A stretch of DNA of 64,000 bases, taken from Fidelibacterota bacterium. GTDB taxonomy: Bacteria; Pseudomonadota; Alphaproteobacteria; Rhodospirillales; Rhodospirillaceae. The notes under the pieces were generated by a model. That model ran no database searches. It saw only the letters and a list, made by a program, of their open reading frames with translations, and was not told where the DNA came from. The stretch's first letter is position 1; the number at the start of each line of letters is the position of its first letter. The position numbers and the translations under genes were made by a program. Shown here piece after piece: positions 35,184 through 44,402 of the stretch. The stretch is from positions 248,865-312,864 of the forward strand of contig CANJRX010000001.1 in assembly GCA_947476895.1 (NCBI GenBank), written 5' to 3'.

Positions 35184-36131
35184 CTACTTTCCGGGAAGCC
35201 GGCGTTCGATAGCATCCCAGACATCAGCCTCTAATGTCGTGCCGTTGAAGCGGTTGATTTCCTGAATGCCCGTAGGCGATGTGACGTTGATCTCGGTCAG
35301 GTAATCGCCGATGACGTCGATGCCGGTAAAAATCAGGCCGCGCTCTTTCAAAGCCGGGCCGATGATGTCGCAGATCTCCTGCTCGCGTTTGGTCAGCACG
35401 GTTTTTTCCGGACGACCACCCACATGCATGTTGGACCGCGCTTCGCCCGCCGCCGGAACGCGGTTGATAGCGCCCACGGCCTTGCCGTCCACCAGGATGA
35501 TGCGTTTATCGCCTTTGCGCACTTCGGGCACGTAACGCTGCACGATCACCGGCTCGCGCCAGGTGGTGGTGAACATCTCAAGTAAAGCGCCCATGTTCTC
35601 ATCGTCGGGGCGGACGTGAAACACACCTGCGCCGCCATTGCCGTATAGGGGCTTGATGATGATGTCGGCGTGTTCTTTGCGGAATGCTCTGATTTCTTCC
35701 ACATCGGCGCTGATCAAGGTCGGCGGCATGATGCCTTCGAAATGCGTGACGAACAACTTCTCCGGCGCGTTGCGCACATGTACTGGATCGTTGACCACCA
35801 AAGTCTTCGGATGAATGTGCTCAAGGATATGCGTGGCGGTGATATAGGCCATATCGAACGGCGGGTCCTGGCGCATCAGAACCACATCCATCTTGCGCAG
35901 ATCCAGTTCCTGCTCCGGTCCCAGGTCGAAATGATTGCCCTGCTCGCGGCGGACTTTGAGCGCCCGCGCCCGCGCAATCACGCGGCCTTCGCGGAACGAG
36001 AGTTTGCGCGGCAGATAGTGATACAGCGTATAGCCGCGCTTTTGAGCTTCCAGCGCGAGCACAAAAGTAGAATCGGCATTGATGTTGACGGACTCAATCG
36101 GGTCCATCTGGATGGCGACTTGCAATGTCAT
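35184..36131 (-). CDS. gshB: Glutathione synthetase
   Basis: GshB joins glycine to gamma-glutamylcysteine with ATP. At 315 residues it matches E. coli-type GshB. Family segments include [19 protein letters not shown] at the start, [26 protein letters not shown] (ATP-grasp) and [13 protein letters not shown] at the end. The rsmI-yraN-gshB order is common in this class, here with a SirB1-like gene between yraN and gshB. Confidence 0.97.
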   Translation of the reverse strand: MTLQVAIQMDPIESVNINADSTFVLALEAQKRGYTLYHYLPRKLSFREGRVIARARALKVRREQGNHFDLGPEQELDLRKMDVVLMRQDPPFDMAYITATHILEHIHPKTLVVNDPVHVRNAPEKLFVTHFEGIMPPTLISADVEEIRAFRKEHADIIIKPLYGNGGAGVFHVRPDDENMGALLEMFTTTWREPVIVQRYVPEVRKGDKRIILVDGKAVGAINRVPAAGEARSNMHVGGRPEKTVLTKREQEICDIIGPALKERGLIFTGIDVIGDYLTEINVTSPTGIQEINRFNGTTLEADVWDAIERRLPGK

Positions 36132-36177
36132 CGGCGGTTCTTCCCGTCCCCAAATAAGATGTGCGCTGGAATGCGGC

Positions 36178-37032
36178 TTAGTGCAAGCGCTCGCGCAGTT
36201 CCTCTACGACCTGGCCGATCTTGCGGCGATCCGGGCCTTCCGGCGCGCGGGCGACAAAGCCCTCAAAGGATTCCACCGCGTGTTTAATACGGCCCAAACG
36301 CATGTGCATCACGCCGGCTTCCCGCCATAAGGTCGCGTTCTCTGGGTCCAGCACTTGCATGCTGGCCACGGCTTCCAAAGCGCCGTCGATCTCGTTCATT
36401 TCCATACGCCGGGTTTTGACGTTGTTCTGCAGGCGGATCAGCACTTTGCGGTTCGAGACCGGCTTGTAGTGCGCGGATTCCAATTCCGCACCCACGTCCT
36501 GGCGCACCAACTTCAGCAGTTCGCGTAAAGCCTGCGTTTCCATCAAGCGGCCGCCGTGGAAAGGATCGATAATGATCCGCCGTCCGTCGCGGCTTTCAAG
36601 GCGGATCAGAAAGTGTCCGGGAAAATTCAATCCGGCTGCGGCCCAGCCCTGCGCACGCGCCGCGAATATATAAAGTATGCCCAAGGACACCGGTAGGCCG
36701 CGGCGGCGCTCGATCACGCGCATCATGTTGGCGTTGTCTAAATCGTCGTAGGTGTCTTCGTCGCCGCAATAGCGGAACTCTTCCACCAAAACTTTATTGA
36801 GCGTCGCGGCCATATCTTCCGGCGCGGGGTTTTCGGTGTCGAAGCCCGCAAGGGCGGCGGCATCGTGCACAGCCTCGGCAATGGCTTTCAAATGCTCGCG
36901 GTAAATCTGCAAGTCCGACGCCGGATGATCAAAGGACGCCAGCAGCAGCGACGTCTCCGCCACATCGATGGCGTCGTCGGCCTGGGCCGCGATGCGGGCA
37001 AGCGCCGCTTTTATGGTGTTCTCAGAAACCAA
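36178..37032 (-). CDS. SirB1/transglutaminase-like protein with TPR tail
   Basis: This 284-residue protein resembles SirB1-type proteins: an N-terminal helical part, then [40 protein letters not shown] and [12 protein letters not shown], the transglutaminase-like core (about 70-190), and a tetratricopeptide-like C-terminus ([20 protein letters not shown]). The usual catalytic cysteine is not evident, so a binding rather than catalytic role is likely. Biological function is not settled for this family. Confidence 0.88.
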   Translation of the reverse strand: MVSENTIKAALARIAAQADDAIDVAETSLLLASFDHPASDLQIYREHLKAIAEAVHDAAALAGFDTENPAPEDMAATLNKVLVEEFRYCGDEDTYDDLDNANMMRVIERRRGLPVSLGILYIFAARAQGWAAAGLNFPGHFLIRLESRDGRRIIIDPFHGGRLMETQALRELLKLVRQDVGAELESAHYKPVSNRKVLIRLQNNVKTRRMEMNEIDGALEAVASMQVLDPENATLWREAGVMHMRLGRIKHAVESFEGFVARAPEGPDRRKIGQVVEELRERLH

Positions 37033-37096
37033 AGAACCTTTGTCCCTGTAGGGGTTACGCCGTCGAACCGTAGCTTAAAGGTGTACGCCAGACTCA

Positions 37097-37468
37097 CTAG
37101 GGACGCCAAGCGTCCACAATGCGGCGCGGGATGAAGCCACCGCCTAAAACCATCACGTCGAACCTCACATTATAGTGAACCAGGTCAGGATGATGTTGCA
37201 GATAGACCTCGGCGCTGCGGGCGATTCGCGCACGCTGGGCCGGCGTGACGGATTCGGCGGCCTGTTCAACAGTTGCGCGCGCCTTGACCTCGATAAAGGA
37301 CAGCGTACGCCCGCGCCGGGCCACGATGTCCACCTCGCCCAGCCCTGAGCCACGTTTTGCTTTCAGGCGCTGCGCGACAATCCGCCAGCCGGTCACACGC
37401 AAGACTAAAACGCATAGCGCTTCGGCGACGCGGCCGCGCTTCTCGGCAGCTGCATGCACCGCCGTCAT
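37097..37468 (-). CDS. YraN/UPF0102 family nuclease-like protein
   Basis: A 123-residue protein with the restriction-endonuclease-like fold: GEVDIVARRGRTLSFIEVKA gives the acidic-ExK pattern of the PD-(D/E)xK superfamily. The family is widely conserved next to rsmI; function unclear, DNA processing suspected. Its start overlaps the rsmI stop by four bases. Confidence 0.93.
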   Translation of the reverse strand: MTAVHAAAEKRGRVAEALCVLVLRVTGWRIVAQRLKAKRGSGLGEVDIVARRGRTLSFIEVKARATVEQAAESVTPAQRARIARSAEVYLQHHPDLVHYNVRFDVMVLGGGFIPRRIVDAWRP

Positions 37469-38433
37469 TTCTTTGCTAAGGCCAAGGCGCGCGCATAGAC
37501 CGTGCGGCGCGGTTGGTTCATCGCTTCGGCAACGGCCGCGGCGGCATCGCGCACACTCATGGTTTTGAAAGCATCCTGAAGCGCCTGATCGATATCGATG
37601 GCTTCGGTCTTTTCCTGATCCGGCGCAGCGCCGGCTACCACGACGACGACTTCGCCTTTGGGTGTTGGCTCATCGGCGTAAGCTTGCGCGAGGTTGGCAA
37701 GCGAATCGCGGCGCACTTCTTCATACAACTTGGTCAACTCGCGGCAGACGGCGGCATTACGCTGGCCTAAGACGGTCGCCATATCCGCAAGACTATCGGC
37801 CAGCCGCTGCGGCGATTCATAAAACACCAGGGTCGCTTGCAGGGATTTGAGGGCCATTAGGTCCTCGCAGCGGGCACCCGACTTCGACGGCAGGAAGCCT
37901 GCAAACAGCACGCGGTTGGTCGGCAGAGCAGCAACCGCCAGGGCCGCCAGTAATGCCGAGGGTCCCGGCAGAGGGATGGCTTTGATCCCGGCCTCGGCAC
38001 AGGCGCGCACCAGTTTATAGCCGGGGTCTGAAATGAGCGGTGTTCCGGCGTCGCTGACCAAGGCCACGGCCTCGCCGGCTTGCAGCCTTGCCAGGATTTG
38101 CGGCCGCACGTGGTCGGCATTGTGATCGTGATAGGGCGTCATGGGTGTGGCGATGGCGAACCGCTGCAACAAAACCCCGGTCACCCGCGTATCTTCACAG
38201 GCGATGACATCAGCGCCGCGCAAGGTCTCGATGGCGCGCTGGGTCATATCGCCCAAGTTCCCAATCGGCGTTGCCACAATGTAAAGCCCGGGGGGCAAAA
38301 TGCCCTTTGCAGCGTTCAATTTAGGACCGGCTGCGGATTTACTTACATTGGTGCCGCCGTTAGGTTGACCCACGTTAAGCCGACCTGGCGCTTGGTTATG
38401 TTTTTGGGCTTTTTTGGAGATCGAACGTGGCAT
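37465..38433 (-). CDS. rsmI: 16S rRNA (cytidine1402-2'-O)-methyltransferase RsmI
   Basis: RsmI 2'-O-methylates C1402 in the ribosomal decoding centre. The SAM-dependent tetrapyrrole-methylase fold begins GLYIVATPIGNLGDMTQRAI at about 49-68, with DAGTPLISDPG and PGPSALLAALA later. The first 45 residues are not conserved. The ATG at 38433 overlaps the start of the divergent LpoA-like gene and has no ribosome site, so a later GTG or TTG (for example near 38373 or 38298) may be the true start. Confidence 0.94.
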   Translation of the reverse strand: MPRSISKKAQKHNQAPGRLNVGQPNGGTNVSKSAAGPKLNAAKGILPPGLYIVATPIGNLGDMTQRAIETLRGADVIACEDTRVTGVLLQRFAIATPMTPYHDHNADHVRPQILARLQAGEAVALVSDAGTPLISDPGYKLVRACAEAGIKAIPLPGPSALLAALAVAALPTNRVLFAGFLPSKSGARCEDLMALKSLQATLVFYESPQRLADSLADMATVLGQRNAAVCRELTKLYEEVRRDSLANLAQAYADEPTPKGEVVVVVAGAAPDQEKTEAIDIDQALQDAFKTMSVRDAAAAVAEAMNQPRRTVYARALALAKK

Positions 38434-39854
38434 TGATGGGTTCCGCAGTTAAGCGCTGGGCTGCGATCGTTGGACTGTTGGCCCTGACCGCCTGCGCCTC
38501 AAAGCCAGACTTAGCATCCAAACCGAGCGGCCAACAGGCGCAAGCCGCTAAACCGGCCTCCAGCGCACCAACCTCAACGCTTCAGGCTGCACCCCAAGGC
38601 CGGCAGGGCGTGCTCGCCCCTAATCAGCTGATCCCGGGCCTCGCCAATAACGCAGCCCCGATGGTCATTCAGCCCGGCTCCGCCGGCTTTCCGCAGCGCC
38701 CGACCCCCGATGCGTCGGGCCTGGTCCGCGTCGCGATGCTGGTCCCTTTGAGCGGACAGTCTGCTCCGGTGGGCCGCGCACTTCTGAATGCTGCGCAAAT
38801 GGCCCTGTTCGATGTGGGCGACGAACGTTTTGTGCTGCAGGCTTACGACACCAAAGGCACACCGGAAGGTGCGACCGAGGCCGCGACCTTAGCTTTGAAT
38901 CACGGCGCGCAGCTGTTGTTGGGCCCGCTGTTCTCGGCTGAAGTGGCAGCCGTAGCACCCCAAGCCGCCGCCGCCGGCGTCAACATGGTGGTGTTCTCGA
39001 CAGATCCCGCCATCGCTAGCCCGCATGTGTTTGTCATGGGCTTCCTGGTGCAAGAACAAGTGCGCCAAATCGTGGCCTACGCCAACGGCCAAGGCCTGAA
39101 ACGCTTTGCGGTCCTCGCACCTGATTCGCCTTACGGCCAGTCGGTCGTTGAGGCCATGAAGGACATTGTGCCCAAGCACGGCGGCCAAATGAGCCAGATC
39201 GCCTTCTATCAAGCCGACGGCAAAGACCTGAATGACGTCGTGAAACGTCTCGCGTCATACGATGCGCGCAAGCAGGCTCTGGCTCAGCAGCGCGCTGAGC
39301 TGGCCGGCAAGGAAGACGAGATTTCGCAGCTGGCGCTCAAGCGCCTCGAGCGTCTCGAGACTGTTGGCGAAGTGGATTTCGACACCATCCTGTTGCCCGA
39401 CCAGGGCACGCGCCTCACCCAGGCCGCGACGTTGTTGCCGTTTTTCGATATTGATCCAGGCCGCGTGCAATTGTTGGGCACGCTCCTGTGGAACACGCCC
39501 GGCCTTGGCCGCGAGCCGGTGATGATCGGCGGCGTATTCCCCGCACCCCCGCCTGAAACCACACGCCAGTTCTTCGGCCGTTACCGCGACTTCTACGGCC
39601 AAGCGCCGCCGACGATCGCGACGCATGGATACGATGCTGTGGCGCTCGCTGCGGTTCTCGCGCGCAGCGTTGGAACGAATGCGTTCTCGGCAGATTCCAT
39701 CACCGCCAACACCGGCTTTGCCGGTGTCGACGGCATCTTCCGCTTCCTGCCGAATGGATTTTCAGAACGCGGCTTCGCGATCATGCAAGTGACGCGTCAA
39801 AGCGCCACCACGGCGCAGCCGGCGCCGACTACGTTTGAAGGCGCGCAGTTCTAA
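38427..39854 (+). CDS. LpoA-like penicillin-binding protein activator lipoprotein
   Basis: A GTG at 38427, six bases after GGAGA, gives 475 residues. The signal peptide ends in the lipobox LTACAS (Cys23). After a disordered Ala/Pro/Gln segment comes a periplasmic-binding fold (about 90-450; VRVAMLVPLSGQSAPVGRAL, LLLGPLFSAEVAAVAP), as in the C-terminal domain of LpoA, the outer membrane activator of PBP1A. The N-terminal TPR domain of enteric LpoA is absent. This gene beside rsmI is a conserved arrangement. Confidence 0.88.
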   Translation: MALMGSAVKRWAAIVGLLALTACASKPDLASKPSGQQAQAAKPASSAPTSTLQAAPQGRQGVLAPNQLIPGLANNAAPMVIQPGSAGFPQRPTPDASGLVRVAMLVPLSGQSAPVGRALLNAAQMALFDVGDERFVLQAYDTKGTPEGATEAATLALNHGAQLLLGPLFSAEVAAVAPQAAAAGVNMVVFSTDPAIASPHVFVMGFLVQEQVRQIVAYANGQGLKRFAVLAPDSPYGQSVVEAMKDIVPKHGGQMSQIAFYQADGKDLNDVVKRLASYDARKQALAQQRAELAGKEDEISQLALKRLERLETVGEVDFDTILLPDQGTRLTQAATLLPFFDIDPGRVQLLGTLLWNTPGLGREPVMIGGVFPAPPPETTRQFFGRYRDFYGQAPPTIATHGYDAVALAAVLARSVGTNAFSADSITANTGFAGVDGIFRFLPNGFSERGFAIMQVTRQSATTAQPAPTTFEGAQF

Positions 39855-39860
39855 CAAATC

Positions 39861-40547
39861 TTAGTTGGATTTGAGGCTGTCTTTTAAAGTCTCGGACGTG
39901 CGCAGCTGGCTGCGCTGCACGATGGCCGACGGGTTGTCGTTGCCGACACCGTAGACCGCCGCATTCCAATCCTTGCGCGGCTTAATCGCAGCGCCTTCAA
40001 AGGCACCGCCCGCGAACAGGCCCGTGGCCGTAGAATAAGCGAGAATGTCTTTACCGACATTGGTGGTCGTCGCGGCTTCCGCGCCGACGCCCAAGGTGCC
40101 GAGGGTCATGCCGACGTTGGCGCCAAGTTTGAACTCGTCATTCAGAACGGCGCTTAAGCCCTTCTCGGTCATGATCATAAAAATAATCGCTGCCGATTGC
40201 ATGCCGATCTGTAGGCCGATGGAGCCTGAGGTCATGCGGTAAAACGCCGGATCGCCGAAGCCGCCGTCGGGCTGGCGGGTGAGCAGCATGCCGTCGCCGT
40301 AAGCGCCGCCGACGATGAAGCCGGCTTTGTAGTAAGACGGGATCACCAGCACGCCTTTGGCATTGCTCAGGGGACCTTCGATGTTGGTTCTCAATTCCGC
40401 GCGCACGCGCTCGACGGTGATGGCGGCTTCATCCATGGCATGGCGCGCATCCAAAACATCGTCGGCCAGCGCCGGTCCGCACAGGGCCATGGCCGAGACC
40501 ATAAGGACACCAGTTGCGAACGTTCTGCGTGAAATGGACGAAGTCAT
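39861..40547 (-). CDS. Exported SYLF/YSC84 lipid-binding domain protein
   Basis: A 228-residue protein with a twin-arginine-like signal (SISRRTFATGVLMV, cleavage near ALA-DD). The mature part matches the SYLF domain: NAKGVLVIPSYYKAGFIVGG, GDGMLLTR and a glycine-rich GSIGLQIGMQSAAIIFMIMT segment, then LKLGANVG-type repeats. Bacterial members are secreted and probably bind phospholipids. It converges on the LpoA-like gene with six bases between stops. Confidence 0.88.
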   Translation of the reverse strand: MTSSISRRTFATGVLMVSAMALCGPALADDVLDARHAMDEAAITVERVRAELRTNIEGPLSNAKGVLVIPSYYKAGFIVGGAYGDGMLLTRQPDGGFGDPAFYRMTSGSIGLQIGMQSAAIIFMIMTEKGLSAVLNDEFKLGANVGMTLGTLGVGAEAATTTNVGKDILAYSTATGLFAGGAFEGAAIKPRKDWNAAVYGVGNDNPSAIVQRSQLRTSETLKDSLKSN

Positions 40548-40704
40548 TGCTCGTCTCCCATGTTGAGGGCCGCGAAGGAATAAGCAGCGAGGCTGCCCAT
40601 GAAGTGCGTCTGAAGTATGGCGATCTTAGACGATCCAGCCCGGCTTTGAAGGGACTCTTGCGTTAATTCGCGCCAGTGGTGTTACCACCTGGGAATAACG
40701 TTAA

Positions 40705-41961
40705 CTAACGCCCGCGCGAAACGCCGTCCACGTAACGGCCCTGGAACAGGGTGATGCCAAGCTGCTGGCCGACTTTAACGGCTGAATCAGAATCGCAGCG
40801 CGCGAGAATAGTGCGACCCTTTTTGCGATCGCGGATCATCTGCTTCAGCTCTTGACCCTGCGAGGTGCCGATAAAGGCTGCTAGATCCGGCGTCCACATC
40901 AGCTTGGCGTAGGCTACGCCTAAGCGATTTGTGTCGGCATACGGGAAGGTGTTGAGGCTCAAGCCGTCGATACAAATGCGGTAGCCGCGTTCCATGACGA
41001 AATCGCGCGCGAAAGCAAAGCTGCCGATGTCGGCGAAGATATCCTCAATGCGCATTTCCAGAACCACGTCCTGGCTCGACGGCGCAAAGTCGTCGTCGAA
41101 GGTCAGGAATTCTTCCGACAGAACAGTGGAGACGTTGACGTTGATGGAAAAGCCGTCGCGCAGCAATGTGCGGTCTTCGCGGCGCGCGATCTGCGCCATG
41201 ACGCGGCGATCAAGGGTTTGCGTCAGGTGTTGGAACAGCCACGGGTTCACCGTCAAATCCGTGCGCGGCATCAAGGTCTCGCGCAAGTCGGCGATCGAAA
41301 CAAACACTTCCGTGAAAACGATTTCAGGTTTGCCGTCTTCCACAAAGGCGCACACGGGCTGGCGGCGCGTAAAGCTGGAGAGGTCAACGCGTTCTAGCGA
41401 CGCCTCGGCGCGGCCCAGTTCTGTCGGCGTCAGCGGCGTGCCGCGTTCGGAATTGCCGCGATGCAGTTCGCGTTCGGCGATCAGTTCCGGCAGGCTTTTG
41501 CGCACGGACTTTTCCGTCGTCGCCGCTTGACGCATGGCGAAGGTCAAAAGCTTGTCGTAGTCCTCGACCATGTCGAACCAGCTCGACAGGCGATTCTTGC
41601 GCGCGTCCATCTTGGACTTCTGCATCAAGGGGTCGCGTTCCCACAGCTTGAGCAGTTTCAAGACGGCGCGTTCGGCGGCATCGCCTTCGTGGCGTTCATA
41701 CACCACCATGAGATCGGAGTTGCGCAGGCGGTAAAGCCAGGCCGAGCTTGTGCGCGTCAGTTCATCGAACACGGTTTCGGCGTTACGCAGATGTTGTTTG
41801 TCGCGATGTTCCGGCAAAAGTCGCGACAGATGCAGGCGGATCACGCACTTATTGCGTCCGGCCACATCCATGGACTTCAAGTCATCGAGGAACCGCGCTT
41901 CCTGGCTTTCACCAAGCGGGTTAGTTGCAGATCCCTGGGGGAGAACTTTGTCTTCGGACAC
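40705..41961 (-). CDS. Degenerate EAL-like protein, second of a tandem pair
   Basis: A GTG at 41961, six bases after AGGGG and two bases past the upstream stop, gives 418 residues. The N-terminal part (CVIRLHLSRLLPEHR ... RLRNSDLMVVYE) looks like a degenerate GGDEF-type fold. The C-terminal part follows an EAL outline (SINVNVSTVLSEEF, VVLEMRIEDIFADIG, YRICIDGLSLNTF, LARCDSDSAV, GITLFQGRYVDG). The catalytic EAL and DDFG motifs are missing, so no c-di-GMP hydrolysis is expected; binding or scaffolding is likelier. It is a clear but diverged paralog of the upstream gene. Confidence 0.72.
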   Translation of the reverse strand: MSEDKVLPQGSATNPLGESQEARFLDDLKSMDVAGRNKCVIRLHLSRLLPEHRDKQHLRNAETVFDELTRTSSAWLYRLRNSDLMVVYERHEGDAAERAVLKLLKLWERDPLMQKSKMDARKNRLSSWFDMVEDYDKLLTFAMRQAATTEKSVRKSLPELIAERELHRGNSERGTPLTPTELGRAEASLERVDLSSFTRRQPVCAFVEDGKPEIVFTEVFVSIADLRETLMPRTDLTVNPWLFQHLTQTLDRRVMAQIARREDRTLLRDGFSINVNVSTVLSEEFLTFDDDFAPSSQDVVLEMRIEDIFADIGSFAFARDFVMERGYRICIDGLSLNTFPYADTNRLGVAYAKLMWTPDLAAFIGTSQGQELKQMIRDRKKGRTILARCDSDSAVKVGQQLGITLFQGRYVDGVSRGR

Positions 41962-41963
41962 GG

Positions 41964-43181
41964 CTAACCCCTCACGCTTGCACGCACGGGCGCCGCAGGC
42001 GGCTTTTTGCGGGCTTTGCTGAAGGCATCCAGGAAGTGTCCCTGGAACAGGCTGATGCCCGACTTCAAGCCCCACGACAGGGCGTTGGCGGAATCACAAC
42101 GGGACAGAACAACTTTATCAGTGCCGATTTCCTGAACCATGTGACCGGCGTTGCGGTTGCTGTTCGGATCCATCATGTCGAGTAATTCAGGCGCCCAAAT
42201 GATCTTGGCGTAGTCGGGCTTCATGGCCGTGACATCCAGCATCTGCAAGGTCGTGGTCGACAAGCCGTCGATCAGGATGGCGTGCCCCATGGTGTTCAGG
42301 ACGTTACGGATATCGATGTACATGTTGATGTTGGTCAACACGTCGACGGCCTGGACTTCGACAATAACGCGCTGACCTTGTTCCAACCGCTGCAGGAACG
42401 TGCTGAACACGGTTGTCAGCACCGTCTCCAGATTGAGGTTGAGGCTGACCGCCGGGGTGCCGCGAATCTGCGGCGCGCGCACGACTGTTTCCAGCATCCG
42501 CAAATCCATGGTGCGGCTCAAATCCTGGAACAGCGAGCGGTCGCCGAGAATGTTGATATTGGGCGCAACGGTGCGCTGCAAATCCATCACCGACAGGAAG
42601 AATTCGTAGAACTCGATAGACGCTTCTTTGGTTTCGGGATTGATACGCAAAGCTACCTGGTCGCGAATGAAAGGCGCGACGTTGAGGAAAGCGATTTTCT
42701 TTTGGACCTCGTCCAGCATGGCCGGGGTCAGTGACGGCATGGCGGCGGTGGCGGCCTTGGGCGGTGCGGCTTGTGCTTCGGTGCGCATCTGCTGCGCGGC
42801 ATGCAGCGCCATGGCGGCGTCGAGCGAAAGGTCGTACCAGGTGACGAAGCGGTCGCCGCTTTCATCTTCCATGGTCACCGGATCGCCTTCGTAGAGCTTG
42901 CGGATGCGGTGCAGGATATTGTTGATGTCGCGCTGCGCGCCGGAATTTAAGATCATCACCAGATCGTCGTTGCTCAAGCTGAAGATCTGCGCCTGGCGAC
43001 CGCTTTCCAGCGTGCGGAACATGCGCGTCACGATCTTGATGCGGACGGGTGTGCGGTTGGCAGGCAAAAGCAGCGACAGGTGGAGGTGAACCACCTTGCG
43101 GCCTTCAGGATTGCGCCGCATGCGGTCGAGCGTGTCGACCAGCAGCGTCTCCTGATATCCTTTTGCGCCTTGATTATACAT
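41964..43181 (-). CDS. Degenerate EAL-like protein, first of a tandem pair
   Basis: A 405-residue protein paralogous to the next gene downstream. Shared landmarks are the N-terminal VHLHLSLLLPANRTPVR with SLSNDDLVMIL, a linker (alanine/proline-rich, about 135-150), then AVSLNLNLETVLTTVF, VIVEVQAVDVLTNIN, HAILIDGLSTTTLQM, VVLSRCDSANALSWG and GISLFQGHFLDAF. These match the strand order of EAL domains without the metal-binding residues. No membrane segment or signal peptide. Co-transcription and coupled translation suggest the two products act together. Confidence 0.72.
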   Translation of the reverse strand: MYNQGAKGYQETLLVDTLDRMRRNPEGRKVVHLHLSLLLPANRTPVRIKIVTRMFRTLESGRQAQIFSLSNDDLVMILNSGAQRDINNILHRIRKLYEGDPVTMEDESGDRFVTWYDLSLDAAMALHAAQQMRTEAQAAPPKAATAAMPSLTPAMLDEVQKKIAFLNVAPFIRDQVALRINPETKEASIEFYEFFLSVMDLQRTVAPNINILGDRSLFQDLSRTMDLRMLETVVRAPQIRGTPAVSLNLNLETVLTTVFSTFLQRLEQGQRVIVEVQAVDVLTNINMYIDIRNVLNTMGHAILIDGLSTTTLQMLDVTAMKPDYAKIIWAPELLDMMDPNSNRNAGHMVQEIGTDKVVLSRCDSANALSWGLKSGISLFQGHFLDAFSKARKKPPAAPVRASVRG

Positions 43182-43324
43182 GCAGGTAGCTACACAACCA
43201 TTAAGAGAGGCCCACTAACCAAAAAATCGGTCACAAGCCATGGTTCTCTATTAGTGACATGAGGCCCTAAAGCCCGTCACCACCAGAGTATATTTCACCG
43301 TCCGCTATCCTGCACGGTAACTAT

Positions 43325-43353
43325 TTGGAAAAGATTAATAAATAAACTAATTT
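43325..43353 (+). promoter_or_regulatory. Candidate promoter of the UDP-xylose synthase gene
   Basis: TTGGAA (43325-43330) and TAATTT (43348-43353) are 17 bases apart in the most AT-rich stretch of the 271 bp divergent gap 43182-43452. The predicted transcript would start about 90 bases before the GTG at 43453. Nothing else in this gap looks like a gene. Confidence 0.4.
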
Positions 43354-43452
43354 TGTCACGCGAGACTGAATTGCCGGGGCTTCCCGGGCGGCTGGGCACT
43401 TCCGGCGGCAAACCACCACACCGGCCTAACCACGCAAAGCGGGGGACTTTTA

Positions 43453-44391
43453 GTGAAACGCATACTTGTGACCGGGGGGGGCGGATTTATCGGTTCGCAC
43501 CTCTGCGAACGGCTTCTGACCGAGCGCAACGAAGTCCTCTGCGTCGATAACTTTTTTACCGGACGCCGCGCGAACGTGGCCTCCCTCCTGGCCAACCCGT
43601 CGTTCGAGCTGATGCGCCACGACGTCACCTTCCCGCTCTATGTGGAAACCGACGAGATTTATAATCTCGCCTGCCCGGCCTCGCCGGTGCATTACCAATT
43701 CGATCCTGTGCAGACCACCAAAACATCCGTGCACGGCGCGATCAACATGCTGGGTCTGGCCAAGCGCACGCGCGCGAAGATCCTTCAGGCGTCCACCAGC
43801 GAAGTTTACGGCGACCCTGCCGTTCATCCTCAAGTGGAAAGCTACTGGGGCAACGTCAATCCCATCGGCCCGCGCGCCTGTTACGACGAAGGCAAGCGCT
43901 GCGCCGAAACGTTGTTCTTCGATTACTACCGCCAGCACAAAACCCGCATCCGCGTGGCGCGTATTTTCAACACCTATGGTCCGCGTATGCTGCCCAACGA
44001 CGGCCGCGTGGTGTCGAACTTCATCGTGCAGGCGCTGCAAGGTCACGACATCACCATCTACGGCAAAGGCGATCAGACACGCTCGTTCTGTTATGTTGAC
44101 GATCTGCTGGAAGGCTTTCTGAAGCTGATGGCCGCGCCCGATAGCATCACCGGGCCGGTGAACCTCGGCAATCCGGTGGAAAACACCATTCTGGAATTGG
44201 CCGAACAGATCATTCGTTTGTCCAAATCGTCGTCCAAAATCGTCTATAAGCCGTTGCCGCAGGATGATCCGACGCGCCGCCGGCCTGACATTTCCAACGC
44301 CCGCGACAACTTGAAGTGGGAACCGAAGACGGTGTTGGAAGACGGCCTGACGCGTACGATCCATTACTTCCGCACGCTGTTGAAGGCGTAA
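43453..44391 (+). CDS. UDP-glucuronate decarboxylase (UDP-xylose synthase) type SDR
   Basis: This 312-residue extended short-chain dehydrogenase has the NAD-binding [15 protein letters not shown] (8-22), the pattern [20 protein letters not shown], a catalytic serine/threonine region [14 protein letters not shown] and YDEGKR supplying the Tyr-Lys pair. The [10 protein letters not shown] and [13 protein letters not shown] segments are those of UDP-xylose synthases rather than UDP-glucose epimerases. The product would feed a surface polysaccharide. The start is a GTG after GGGGGAC. hldE follows after 11 bases. Confidence 0.92.
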   Translation: MKRILVTGGGGFIGSHLCERLLTERNEVLCVDNFFTGRRANVASLLANPSFELMRHDVTFPLYVETDEIYNLACPASPVHYQFDPVQTTKTSVHGAINMLGLAKRTRAKILQASTSEVYGDPAVHPQVESYWGNVNPIGPRACYDEGKRCAETLFFDYYRQHKTRIRVARIFNTYGPRMLPNDGRVVSNFIVQALQGHDITIYGKGDQTRSFCYVDDLLEGFLKLMAAPDSITGPVNLGNPVENTILELAEQIIRLSKSSSKIVYKPLPQDDPTRRRPDISNARDNLKWEPKTVLEDGLTRTIHYFRTLLKA

Positions 44392-44402
44392 AAACCAATC
44401 TT

